Source: Clostridium pasteurianum (GTDB lineage: Bacteria; Bacillota; Clostridia; Clostridiales; Clostridiaceae). From it: a stretch of DNA of 64,000 bases. Below the pieces are notes generated by a model that saw only the letters and a list, made by a program, of their open reading frames with translations, was not told where the DNA came from and searched no databases. The stretch is from contig NZ_MCGV01000001.1 of the NCBI RefSeq assembly GCF_001705235.1, positions 3,104,181-3,168,180 of the forward strand, read 5' to 3'. Position 1 is the first letter of the stretch, and every line of letters starts with the position of its first letter. This document shows positions 34,276 through 44,108 of this stretch, in pieces. The position numbers were made by a program, and so were the translations under genes.

Positions 34276-35266
34276 TAAATTAGGTTTGTTACAGAAAAAA
34301 TTTTCACATATATATGTTGAAAATGAGATTAGGGATTTATATTTTACCAAAAGAATACTTGATAAGTTTTCTGAAAGTAAGATTATTTATATAAATAATT
34401 ATAAAGATATATTTGATAGGGCAAAGCAAAATTTTAATGTTCAAAAAAATTCTCAAAAACTTATACTTGCGAAGGCTTATGATAATTTTATATATGAAGG
34501 ATCTGAAATGTGTGAGGATTTTGGACAAAGAAATTTTTATTATTCATCGAGTATCCTAAATTGCATATACGATTGTAAATATTGTTATTTAAAAGGATTA
34601 TATCCATCGAGTAATATTGTTATATTTGTAAATGTAGAAGATTTTATAAGTGCGGCTATATCTAAAAGTGAAGGAAAAAATATATATGTCTGTATATCTT
34701 ATGATTCGGATATTTTGGCTTTTGAAAACCTAACAGGTTTTGCTGGTAAATGGATAGAAGCTGCGAGAGAAAATAAAAACATATTGATAGAAATAAGGAC
34801 TAAGAGTACTAATTTTAAAAGTATTAAACATCTTGATATACCATCTAATGTTATATTTGCTTGGTCGTTATTACCTGATGAAGTAATTCAGAAGTATGAA
34901 CTAAAAGTACCAAGTTTGAATAGCAGATTAAGTAGTATAAATGAAGCGATTTTAAAGGGAGCTCAGGTTAGAATATCGATTGAGCCCATAATGAATATAA
35001 ATAATTTTGAGGAAATATATAAACAATTTGTAGATAAAATCTTTAGTGTTATAGATCCAAATAGAATAAGAGATATAAACATCGATACTTTTAGAGTAAA
35101 AAGAGAGCATTTAAAGCGAATGAGAAAACTGAATCCTTATGAAACAATTTTTGGATATAAATTTTTAAAGGTAAATGATTATTATGTTTATGAAAATTCA
35201 AATAAAATGAAGCAGTATGTTTCTGAACTTGTTAAAAAATATGTAAATGATGATAAAATATTTTAG
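34223..35266 (+). CDS. splB: Spore photoproduct lyase
   Basis: This 347-residue radical SAM enzyme repairs the thymine dimer (spore photoproduct) formed by UV in spore DNA. The cluster motif is NCIYDCKYCYLKG with cysteines 114, 118 and 121. A later cysteine in VCISYDSD (about 157) is a good candidate for the conserved hydrogen donor, and SIEPIMN lies near 250. GTG 34223 has GAGGTGA nine bases upstream, so the gene overlaps the nucleosidase-like gene by 53 bases in another frame. Its 3' end overlaps a convergent gene by four bases. Confidence 0.93.
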   Translation: MKEKNISQNSWIPCGKDDKLGLLQKKFSHIYVENEIRDLYFTKRILDKFSESKIIYINNYKDIFDRAKQNFNVQKNSQKLILAKAYDNFIYEGSEMCEDFGQRNFYYSSSILNCIYDCKYCYLKGLYPSSNIVIFVNVEDFISAAISKSEGKNIYVCISYDSDILAFENLTGFAGKWIEAARENKNILIEIRTKSTNFKSIKHLDIPSNVIFAWSLLPDEVIQKYELKVPSLNSRLSSINEAILKGAQVRISIEPIMNINNFEEIYKQFVDKIFSVIDPNRIRDINIDTFRVKREHLKRMRKLNPYETIFGYKFLKVNDYYVYENSNKMKQYVSELVKKYVNDDKIF

Positions 35267-35676
35267 TACTTTGAAGGTACAAGTATTTTTTCACCTATGT
35301 ATATAAAACTGTTTATATTGTTTATTTTTCTAATTAGCCTTGCTGTTCTCCAGGGATTGCAACCTGGCATACAAAGAGTAGCTATAGTTAATAAAGAATC
35401 ACCTTCTCTTACTATGTATGTTATTAATTCTGATTTTTTTAATAATATGCATTCATAAATTATTGGCAGCAATATCAGGATAATTGAAATTGCTATTGTT
35501 AGCATAAATAAAAATATATATGTTAAGTAATGATGATATTTGCTTTTGAAGCAATCACAAATAATACCACTCTCAAGTAAAAATATTGAAAAAAGCGCCG
35601 TGTTAATAGTATGTATTTCTTCAGGCGTTTTTTTGTTGTACAGTTTTTTTATTAAAGTTAAACTGAATTTATTCAT
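35263..35676 (-). CDS. LysM-domain membrane protein
   Basis: The 137-residue protein has a basic N-terminus, about two hydrophobic segments (near residues 26-42 and 50-75) and a C-terminal LysM-like domain (YIVREGDSLLTIATLC ... YIGEKILVPSKY). A small cysteine- and tryptophan-containing insert (MPGCNPWRTA) lies inside the LysM region. It may hold a peptidoglycan-binding domain outside the membrane. It converges on splB and overlaps its end by four bases. The function is unknown; the setting suggests a spore role. Confidence 0.65.
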   Translation of the reverse strand: MNKFSLTLIKKLYNKKTPEEIHTINTALFSIFLLESGIICDCFKSKYHHYLTYIFLFMLTIAISIILILLPIIYECILLKKSELITYIVREGDSLLTIATLCMPGCNPWRTARLIRKINNINSFIYIGEKILVPSKY

Positions 35677-35691
35677 TGTATTACCACCTGA

Positions 35692-35775
35692 TTTTAAATT
35701 GTTTCCAAAATACTATTACTTTTCTTAGAATAAAGGCAAGGTAAGTTTTTCTACGCTTCTCTACGAAAAATACAT
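35692..35775. repeat. Repeat family A, copy 2 (terminus and tail only)
   Basis: GTTTCCAAAATACTATTACTT (35701-35721) is the family A terminus, followed by the tail (CTTAGAATAAAGGCAAGGTAAG and CTACGCTTCT). It aligns in reverse complement with 15761-15831. The long hairpin part is missing, so it is a truncated copy. Confidence 0.75.
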
Positions 35776-35836
35776 TAACCTATTTAAAAATCAAATAATA
35801 TAGATGTCAAAGTAAATCTGTATAGTTTACACCTAA

Positions 35837-35866
35837 AATTCCTTCGTTACGGAGGAATTTTTTTTA
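35837..35866 (+). terminator. Strong orphan terminator upstream of spoIIR
   Basis: AATTCCTTCG (35837-35846) pairs with CGGAGGAATT (35850-35859), with one wobble and a 3-base loop, then a run of T. The nearest plus-strand gene upstream, splB, ends about 570 bases away. It may end splB read-through or an unannotated RNA. Confidence 0.75.
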
Positions 35867-36043
35867 TGTTACGAATTAATGTTAGTTTGCATTATTTATT
35901 ATTGACATAAATAAAATTTGTATGAGTAAAAAAATGGTAATAACGTTGAATATAAAAATTAAAATTGGAAATAAATTTAAATAGATATTAAAGTAAATCA
36001 GCTGTTTACTAATTGAATTTATATAACTGAACGGAGTGATATT

Positions 36044-36703
36044 ATGAAGAAAAAATTTTTAATGGTAATTGTACTTATAATTTTTTATGTAGTTTTTATG
36101 GGAGCAAATTATGTTTTAGCATACACAAATTCAAATGAGGATGTTATTCAAAAAAATATAGCTAAAAAGGTTATAAGGTTTCATGTTCTTGCAAATAGTG
36201 ATTCTGATAGTGATCAAAGTTTAAAATTAAAAGTAAGAGATGCAGTTATAAATTATATGAGACCTAAGCTTGAAAATTGCAAAAATATAAATGAATCCAG
36301 AAAAATTTTAATGGACAATAATTATAATATAAAAAAGTTAGCTAATGGCGTTGTGAAACAAAATGGATATAGTTACAATGTCAATACTGAACTTTCAGAA
36401 GTTAATTTTCCAGTAAAAAGTTATGGAAATATAGTTTTACCAGAGGGGAAATATGAAGCGTATAGAGTACTTATAGGACAAGCTAAAGGGCATAATTGGT
36501 GGTGTGTGATGTTTCCGCCTTTATGTTTTACGGATATAACGAGGGGAGAAATTGAAGAGAAGAAGACTGATTCAGAAATGCGAAAGGTGCTGACACCTGA
36601 AGAATATAAGGTAGTTTACAATTCAAATAAAAATTCAAAAATTCAAGTGAAATTTAAAATTGTAGAGGAAATAAAAAAGTTAGTTAAAAAATTAGATGAT
36701 TGA
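36044..36703 (+). CDS. spoIIR: Stage II sporulation protein R
   Basis: The 219-residue protein starts with a signal peptide (hydrophobic residues about 5-27, LAYTN) and has the SpoIIR signature IRFHVLANSDSDSDQSLKLKVRD (in two parts) and HNWWCVMFPPLCF. It is made in the forespore, secreted to the intermembrane space and triggers SpoIIGA to activate sigma-E in the mother cell. ACGGAGTG precedes the ATG. A GGTAATAACG sequence upstream (about 35937) resembles a sigma-F -10 box, but its -35 spacing is not convincing. Confidence 0.93.
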   Translation: MKKKFLMVIVLIIFYVVFMGANYVLAYTNSNEDVIQKNIAKKVIRFHVLANSDSDSDQSLKLKVRDAVINYMRPKLENCKNINESRKILMDNNYNIKKLANGVVKQNGYSYNVNTELSEVNFPVKSYGNIVLPEGKYEAYRVLIGQAKGHNWWCVMFPPLCFTDITRGEIEEKKTDSEMRKVLTPEEYKVVYNSNKNSKIQVKFKIVEEIKKLVKKLDD

Positions 36704-36709
36704 AATTGA

Positions 36710-36748
36710 AAACAATGCAGGTTAGCTTTGGTAGTCTGCATTGTTTTT
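36710..36748. terminator. Bidirectional terminator between spoIIR and a glycosyltransferase
   Basis: AACAATGCAG (36711-36720) and CTGCATTGTT (36736-36745) form a perfect stem, with T or A runs on the two sides. It overlaps the last codons of the minus-strand gene. Confidence 0.78.
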
Positions 36749-37873
36749 CTGTGATTTTGAATTATTAATTATTGATACTAATAAATCACATATATCTTTT
36801 CCACTTGAAGGTTTTGAAAATTTTCTACAGTTATTTTTCATATTTTCAAGTAAAACTGGGTTAGAAATTAAATTTTCTATGGATTCGAGATAATTCTTAC
36901 TGCTTGTTAAGCTTATTGCAAGATTATGCTTTAATAAGAAATCTTCATTTTTTTCCTCTTGACCAGGTATAGGTGAAAACAGTACTAGCGGTATTTGGCA
37001 AATTAGGGCTTCAGTAATTGTAAGCCCACCTGGTTTAGTAAGAAGTAGATCGGATGCTTGCATATATTTATTGACATCTTTAGTATACCCTAGTATTCTT
37101 GTTTCCACATTTGAGGTTTCTTGCATTTCAAGTAATTTTGAGTATAATTTTTTGTTATTTCCTGTTATTATTATAATTTGAATATTTGCAGTGGATTTTG
37201 AAATTTCCTCATAAATATTTTCTATTTTTCCTATTCCAAGACTTCCACCCATTATTAATATTGTTTTCTTATTTAAAGATAAATCAAGTTGACTTAAAGT
37301 TTTTCTTTTATCAAACTTCTTCATAAAATCCGGATCAACTGGTATTCCAAAATCATAAATAGAATCTCTATTAACACCTCTATTAACCATCTCATCAACC
37401 ATATCAGAATTTGATACTATGTATGAATCAACTTGAGGTCTTATCCAAAAGCTGTGGGGTGAATAATCTGTAAGTATACAAGTCATAGGTACTTTTAAAG
37501 ATTCTTTTGTTTTTAATATAGAAATCATCTCTATTGGAAAGGGATGTGTGCATACAATTATATCTGGATTGAATTCTTCAATTAATGGTATAAGTTTATA
37601 TGCTACAAGTTCATTTAGTTTGTTGCTTAAAGTAGCAAGATTATCGTCTTTTTCAGTAAAATTATAAAGTTTGCCGAATAATGAAGGAGAAATCTTTAAA
37701 GTTTTCAAATATCCACCTATAATTACCTTATCCAGAAAAGGATTTAGATATTTAATAGTATCCAGCACTTTAACTTCGGAATTTTCTTCATACTTTGTTA
37801 TGTATTTTTTTAGTGCGAAAGCAGCATGAATATGTCCACCGCCGGCTGAAACCGAAAGAATTAAAAATTTCAT
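36722..37873 (-). CDS. MGDG-synthase-like glycosyltransferase (GT28 type, UgtP-related)
   Basis: The protein of 383 residues opens with LILSVSAGGGHIHAA, the glycine-rich loop of monogalactosyl-diacylglycerol synthase-type enzymes. It has ICTHPFPIE-like VCTHPFP, DFGIPVD and the donor site MGGSLGIG ... LLTKPGGLTITEAL ... PIPGQEEKN. It would add a sugar to diacylglycerol or another lipid on the cytoplasmic face of the membrane. AAAGGTGA lies seven bases before ATG 37873, six codons inside the longest frame. Donor and acceptor are not defined by the sequence. Confidence 0.85.
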   Translation of the reverse strand: MKFLILSVSAGGGHIHAAFALKKYITKYEENSEVKVLDTIKYLNPFLDKVIIGGYLKTLKISPSLFGKLYNFTEKDDNLATLSNKLNELVAYKLIPLIEEFNPDIIVCTHPFPIEMISILKTKESLKVPMTCILTDYSPHSFWIRPQVDSYIVSNSDMVDEMVNRGVNRDSIYDFGIPVDPDFMKKFDKRKTLSQLDLSLNKKTILIMGGSLGIGKIENIYEEISKSTANIQIIIITGNNKKLYSKLLEMQETSNVETRILGYTKDVNKYMQASDLLLTKPGGLTITEALICQIPLVLFSPIPGQEEKNEDFLLKHNLAISLTSSKNYLESIENLISNPVLLENMKNNCRKFSKPSSGKDICDLLVSIINNSKSQKNNADYQS

Positions 37874-37903
37874 TATTATTTCACCTTTCAATAAAGGGTT
37901 ACC

Positions 37904-37990
37904 GTACTAGAGCTTAAGTTATTCATTTTTCAAAATGCTAATCTTCATGGCATTATGATATATGTATAACTTAAAAGGAGGCAATCCTGT
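37904..37990. repeat. Repeat family B, copy 4 (diverged)
   Basis: The core AAAATGCTAATCTTCATGGC (37933-37952) and the following ATTATGATATATG closely match the family B core at 21345. Flanking TTAAGTTAT and ATAACTTAA are inverted. Outer arms GGGTTACC and GGCAATCCT are degenerate. It lies between a minus-strand glycosyltransferase and ypeB. Confidence 0.55.
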
Positions 37991-38223
37991 AATTAGTCTT
38001 AAAATAAATGCTAAATATATAAAAATATAATTTTTGTTATATAAAATCTACAAGTGATTATTGCAGAAATAATTAACGCACCTTTAATTATATATAATAT
38101 AGCATGAATTATAAATACTTTTTAACATTATTTATTGAAAATTAGTATTTATTAAGTATATTATTTTCGAAAAAAAGAAAACTATAGCTATAATATATTA
38201 AAAATAATAGGAGTGGATTAATA
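37991..38223. other. Upstream region of ypeB
   Basis: The region is AT-rich and carries no open frame. GCATG (38102-38106) and CATTATT (38126-38132) loosely resemble a sigma-G promoter, but the spacing is 19, so I treat it as weak. AGGAGTGG before 38224 is the ribosome binding site. Confidence 0.3.
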
Positions 38224-39591
38224 ATGAAAAGCAGTACTAAAAGAATTATATATACATTAGTAGTATCGCTTATAGTGGTCTTTTCCACTACTTTTGCCAT
38301 ATTAATGACTTTGGAAAGAACAGATTACAGAAACTATCTTCAAGGAGAATATGATAAAAGTATGTATCAACTTATAGATGCGGTAGAGAATATAGGATCA
38401 AATCTTTCAAAGGTTCCGGTACTTGGCTCACGTGAACAAAATATTTTAGCCTTGGGACAGATATACAGATATTCTACGGTAGCTAATGATAAGCTTCATT
38501 CTTTACCAGTAGCACAACAGCAACTTGAAGGTACAAGTAAGTTTGTAACACAGGTTGGAGATTTTTGTTATGTCCTTGGAAATAAGGTAACTAAAGGAGA
38601 ACAGTTAAGTGATTCTGATATAGGTCAGATTGAAAAGCTCAAAAATGAATCCTTGAGTTTGGAAAATCAACTAAAAGCCGTTCAGAGTGATATATCACAA
38701 GGAAAGGTTAAGTGGGGTGAAATAAGGAAAAAAGTTAGTGGAGTTTTAGCTTCTAACAAAGGTGATAATGCATCAGATAAATTTGTAGATATTCAAAAAC
38801 AGGCAGTACAATATCCAGCACTTATATATGACGGACCTTTTTCGGATAATAATCTTGAAATTACACCTAAAGTTAACTCTATGAAGGAAGTAAGTGTACA
38901 GCAAGCTGAAGATGAAGTAAAAAAAGCAATTGGCGCAGATAGAATAAGCAGCATAGAGAGAGCTAGTGATGGAAGAATTGACATTCCTGTATATGAATTT
39001 AATGTTTCTTTGAAAGGAAGAACTGATAAAGGAAGTAAAATTAATTGCCAGGTTACAAAACATGGTGGTAGAGTACTGTCTTTGCTTGATAATAAAAAAG
39101 TAACTAAAAGCAGTGTTAATATGAAAATGGCTTTAGATATTGGTAAAAGTTATTTAAGTAGTTTGGGATATAAGGATATGATGCCAACATATTTTTTGGA
39201 TTATGATAATATAGGTACGATAAGTTATATATCTACAAAAAATAATGTATCAATTTATCCTGACATGATAAAGCTTAAAATAGCATTAAATGATGGAAAT
39301 ATAGTTGGAGTTGAAGCAGACAAATATCTTAAGGCACATGATGATAATAGAGTTATAGGTACACCTAAAATAAGTCAAGATACAGCAAAGCAAAGAGTTG
39401 GAAAGAGGCTTAATATCTCAAGTGTAAAACTTGCTGTAGTTCCAACGGAAACTAATAAAGAGGTTTTGACTTATGAATTTGTTGGAAGATACAATGGCGA
39501 TGAATTTGTTGAGTATATAGATGCTAATACTGGATATGAGGTTAAAGTGCTTCAAATAAGAAATACTCCAAATGGAAAATTAACAATGTAG
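38224..39591 (+). CDS. ypeB: Germination protein YpeB
   Basis: The 455-residue protein has one N-terminal membrane anchor (about residues 8-29), then a long helical region and C-terminal PepSY-like repeats (KMALDIGKSYLSSLGYKDM and QRVGKRLNISSVKLAVVP). It matches YpeB, which in Bacillus is co-expressed with and stabilises the cortex-lytic enzyme SleB. No sleB gene is next to it here, and a terminator follows. The length is normal. Forespore expression is expected but not shown by a clear promoter. Confidence 0.88.
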   Translation: MKSSTKRIIYTLVVSLIVVFSTTFAILMTLERTDYRNYLQGEYDKSMYQLIDAVENIGSNLSKVPVLGSREQNILALGQIYRYSTVANDKLHSLPVAQQQLEGTSKFVTQVGDFCYVLGNKVTKGEQLSDSDIGQIEKLKNESLSLENQLKAVQSDISQGKVKWGEIRKKVSGVLASNKGDNASDKFVDIQKQAVQYPALIYDGPFSDNNLEITPKVNSMKEVSVQQAEDEVKKAIGADRISSIERASDGRIDIPVYEFNVSLKGRTDKGSKINCQVTKHGGRVLSLLDNKKVTKSSVNMKMALDIGKSYLSSLGYKDMMPTYFLDYDNIGTISYISTKNNVSIYPDMIKLKIALNDGNIVGVEADKYLKAHDDNRVIGTPKISQDTAKQRVGKRLNISSVKLAVVPTETNKEVLTYEFVGRYNGDEFVEYIDANTGYEVKVLQIRNTPNGKLTM

Positions 39592-39596
39592 AATGG

Positions 39597-39639
39597 TACC
39601 GCAGAATAGTTTTAAAAATTGTTCTGCGGTAGTTTTTTA
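39597..39639 (+). terminator. Terminator of ypeB
   Basis: TACCGCAGAA (39597-39606) and TTCTGCGGTA (39622-39631) pair exactly, and a T run follows from 39633. Confidence 0.88.
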
Positions 39640-39714
39640 TTCTGATTTTATATATTATAATAGTTATAGGTTTTTGTGTTACGATTTTATAATGAATTTT
39701 GAAGGAGAGATATT

Positions 39715-40746
39715 ATGAAAAAGAAAGTGGCTGTATTATTTGGAGGACAATCAACAGAACATGAAGTATCAAGAGTGTCAGCAGCATCTGTTTTAAAGAA
39801 TATAGATACATCAAAGTATGAAGTATTTCCTATAGGAATAACTAAAAAAGGTGAATGGTTTGAATATACTGGAAGCACAGATAAAATAGAAAATGGAGAA
39901 TGGGAGAAAGATGAATTTTATAAGAGTCCTAAGGGACAGGAAGTTTTATTTAATAGAGAGGTAGATGTTGTATTTCCTGTAATGCATGGATTATACGGCG
40001 AAGATGGAACTATACAGGGACTTTGTAAACTTGTGGGCATACCGTGTGTTGGACCTTCAGTATTATCATCTTCAGTTTGTATGGACAAAGTATATACAAA
40101 ATATATTCTTGAACATTTTAATATAAAACAGGCTGATTATGTTATTGTAAATTCATATGAATATAAAAAGTGTAAAGAAGACATAATAAATGAAATAGAG
40201 AGCAAACTTGGTTATGCAGTTTTTATAAAGCCATCTAATAGCGGTTCGTCAGTTGGAATAACTAAAGCTCATAATAGAAAAGAACTTGAAAATGGTTTGG
40301 ATGAAGCTATGAAATATGATAGAAAGATTTTAGTTGAAGAGGCTATTAATGCTAGAGAAATTGAAGTCGCAGTTCTTGGAAATGATGAACCTAAAGCTGC
40401 TGTTCCAGGAGAAATACTTCCTGCAAAGGAATTTTATGATTATGAAGCTAAATATCAAGATGAAGAATCAAAACTTTTAATACCTGCAAAATTAAGTGAT
40501 AAAGATACTCAAAAAATAAAAAATATTGGGATTAAAGTGTATAAAGCTCTTGATTGTGCTGGAATGGCAAGGGTGGATTTCTTAGTAGATAAGGATACTA
40601 CTGAAATGTATTTAAATGAAGTAAATACTATACCAGGATTTACAAGTATAAGTATGTACCCTAAATTATGGGAAAAATCAGGAAAAGAATACAGCAAACT
40701 TATAGATGATTTAATAGAGTTTGCTATAGATAGAAACAATCTTTAA
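39715..40746 (+). CDS. ddl: D-alanine--D-alanine ligase
   Basis: The 343-residue ATP-grasp enzyme has LFGGQSTEHEVSRVSAAS near the start, HGLYGEDGTIQGLC (about residues 88-101), FIKPSNSGSSVGI and LNEVNTIPGFTSISMYP. It makes the D-Ala-D-Ala dipeptide used for peptidoglycan precursors. The long form with the WFEYTG insertion and EDGT motif resembles the DdlA/Van-type subfamily. AAGGAGAG precedes the ATG. A DUF1934 gene starts 16 bases later. Confidence 0.93.
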   Translation: MKKKVAVLFGGQSTEHEVSRVSAASVLKNIDTSKYEVFPIGITKKGEWFEYTGSTDKIENGEWEKDEFYKSPKGQEVLFNREVDVVFPVMHGLYGEDGTIQGLCKLVGIPCVGPSVLSSSVCMDKVYTKYILEHFNIKQADYVIVNSYEYKKCKEDIINEIESKLGYAVFIKPSNSGSSVGITKAHNRKELENGLDEAMKYDRKILVEEAINAREIEVAVLGNDEPKAAVPGEILPAKEFYDYEAKYQDEESKLLIPAKLSDKDTQKIKNIGIKVYKALDCAGMARVDFLVDKDTTEMYLNEVNTIPGFTSISMYPKLWEKSGKEYSKLIDDLIEFAIDRNNL

Positions 40747-40762
40747 ATAGGAGAAGTTTAAA

Positions 40763-41176
40763 ATGGGCAAAAGGGCGATTATAAGTATTTCAAGTGAAGA
40801 AATTGGAGAGGATAAACCTATATCAGTGGTTACTCCGGGAAATTTTTATGAAAGAAACAACTGTTATTATGCAGTTTATAAGGAAACGGAAATATCAGGT
40901 ATGGAAGGGACAACTACTACATTAAAAATTAAAAGTGATAAGCTTTCTATTATAAGAATGGGAACAACTTCAACTAAAATGGAGTTTGAAAAAGATAAGA
41001 AACATTATTCAATGTATAATACGCCTTATGGAACTATGGAGCTTGAAATAAACACCAAGGAAATGAAGATAGATGTTGGTGAGGAAGGCGGAACCGTAAA
41101 AATTAAATATGATCTTAAATTAATAAATCAATTATCCCAAAGAACTAAAGTAAATATAGATATAAGGGTTTGCTAA
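40763..41176 (+). CDS. DUF1934 beta-barrel protein
   Basis: The 137-residue protein fits the DUF1934 (YwiB) family, a small calycin-like beta-barrel whose function is not known. It has a central YKETEISGMEGTTTTLKI (about residues 39-56) and MYNTPYGTMELEI (about 90-102). TAGGAGAAG lies at good spacing. It follows ddl closely and may be co-transcribed. It has no signal peptide. Confidence 0.8.
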   Translation: MGKRAIISISSEEIGEDKPISVVTPGNFYERNNCYYAVYKETEISGMEGTTTTLKIKSDKLSIIRMGTTSTKMEFEKDKKHYSMYNTPYGTMELEINTKEMKIDVGEEGGTVKIKYDLKLINQLSQRTKVNIDIRVC

Positions 41177-41268
41177 AATATTATCCCCTTTTCGCAAAAA
41201 TATGTTTAATTACAAGCTTTATGTAAATAATGTAAATAGTGATTAAATATGTGAAGAGGGGCGTTTTT

Positions 41269-41556
41269 ATGTTTAAAGAAAATTATGAAAAGATAATTGA
41301 GAGTATATGTGAATATAAGGGTATTTCATCAGGAGAACTTTGCGAAATTTTAAGAGATAAAGATTGCAAGTATATGTTTTTGCTTTTGATGAAAAAGTAT
41401 GGCATGACTTTTGAATTTGCTAATAAGAATTTAAAACAATTCAGCAAAAGAAAAATAATTTATAATTATAAAAAAGCGCAAAAAAAATTTCTTATTAATA
41501 AGAATTTTAGGGAAATGTACTTTAGGATTGATAATGAGGTGAAAAACATCAAATAA
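41269..41556 (+). CDS. Small basic protein, function unknown
   Basis: The protein of 95 residues is lysine-rich and mostly helical, with KGISSGELCEILRDKDCKYMF near residues 13-33 and QFSKRKIIYNYKKAQKKF later. GAGGGG lies at good spacing before ATG 41269; an ATG ten codons upstream has none. The middle could be a helix-turn-helix-like fold, but I do not recognise a family. It precedes pyrG. Confidence 0.6.
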   Translation: MFKENYEKIIESICEYKGISSGELCEILRDKDCKYMFLLLMKKYGMTFEFANKNLKQFSKRKIIYNYKKAQKKFLINKNFREMYFRIDNEVKNIK

Positions 41557-41744
41557 TAGTTAAATATTATTTCAAATAAAAGTAGAAAAAAAAACACATA
41601 TATGGTACAATAAAATACATGTGTTAAAAATAAAAAAAAGTATTACATACAAGAATATATACATAAGTGAGTGTATTTTTTATTATATACTTATTTATGT
41701 ACGTTGTCAATGCTGAATTTAATGTATTGACTTTTAATTTTTAA

Positions 41745-43403
<1,659 letters not shown>

Positions 43404-43409
43404 TTAATA

Positions 43410-43446
43410 GAAAATTTTGCTGTTCACTCAGCAAAATTTTCTTATT
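43410..43446 (+). terminator. Terminator of pyrG
   Basis: GAAAATTTTGCTG (43410-43422) and CAGCAAAATTTTC (43429-43441) form a perfect 13-base stem with a 6-base loop, then TTATTTT. Confidence 0.88.
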
Positions 43447-43544
43447 TTAAAGGATTTTAAAGTGTTTTATAGAAGTATTAATTATTGAAGATATTAAATT
43501 TTTAGGTACTTTTTGTTTTAAATTAAAATATGGAGGTGAAAATT

Positions 43545-43886
43545 ATGGCACTTAGCACTTCTATAATTATTGCAATGAAAAGTAAATATGGTGGATATAA
43601 TATAAAAGAAATTGCTATTTTTGAATTAGAGAAGGAGAATATTATATTCGATAGCCTTGAATTAAAATTTAAAAATAAAAAGATAAACATTAAATTTAAA
43701 TGTCCTATATGTGATAAATATCATAATTTTAGTTACAATATTCGTGATGTTTACAGAAGAGAGATATTAATTGGAGGATGTGAGACTTTAGGAGTGCCTG
43801 TTATACTATTAGGAAGAGCTGACAAAGTAAAATATAGGCTAGAAAAATATGTTGCAATTAATAAAAAGGCATACATGCTTATGTAA
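43545..43886 (+). CDS. Small protein with a CPIC motif, function unknown
   Basis: The protein of 113 residues has a central FKCPICDKYHNFSYN (about residues 50-64) and a later GGCETLGVP, which could make a small zinc site. The rest is alternating beta and helix. GGAGGTGA precedes ATG 43545; a longer frame from 43530 lacks a ribosome binding site. It is a single gene between pyrG and rho. I do not recognise the family. Confidence 0.6.
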   Translation: MALSTSIIIAMKSKYGGYNIKEIAIFELEKENIIFDSLELKFKNKKINIKFKCPICDKYHNFSYNIRDVYRREILIGGCETLGVPVILLGRADKVKYRLEKYVAINKKAYMLM

Positions 43887-44108
43887 ATAAACTTAATTAC
43901 TTGATTTTTATTTTGTTTAAGAGTAAACTATTCTAAACAATGGTTATGATTTCTAATGCTTAACTAAAATTATTCTATTTTGAAAATAATATTATCTTTT
44001 CTTATTCATTTCTATCGTTATGACGAAAATTCCTATATAAATATAAATGTGTTTTGCGTTATTTGAAAATATTTATTGACAATATAAATTATTGGAGGTG
44101 CTTACTTT

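Noticed and set aside
35930-36020. Sigma-F promoter for spoIIR
   Set aside because: GGTAATAACG looks like a -10 box but no -35 box lies at the right distance.
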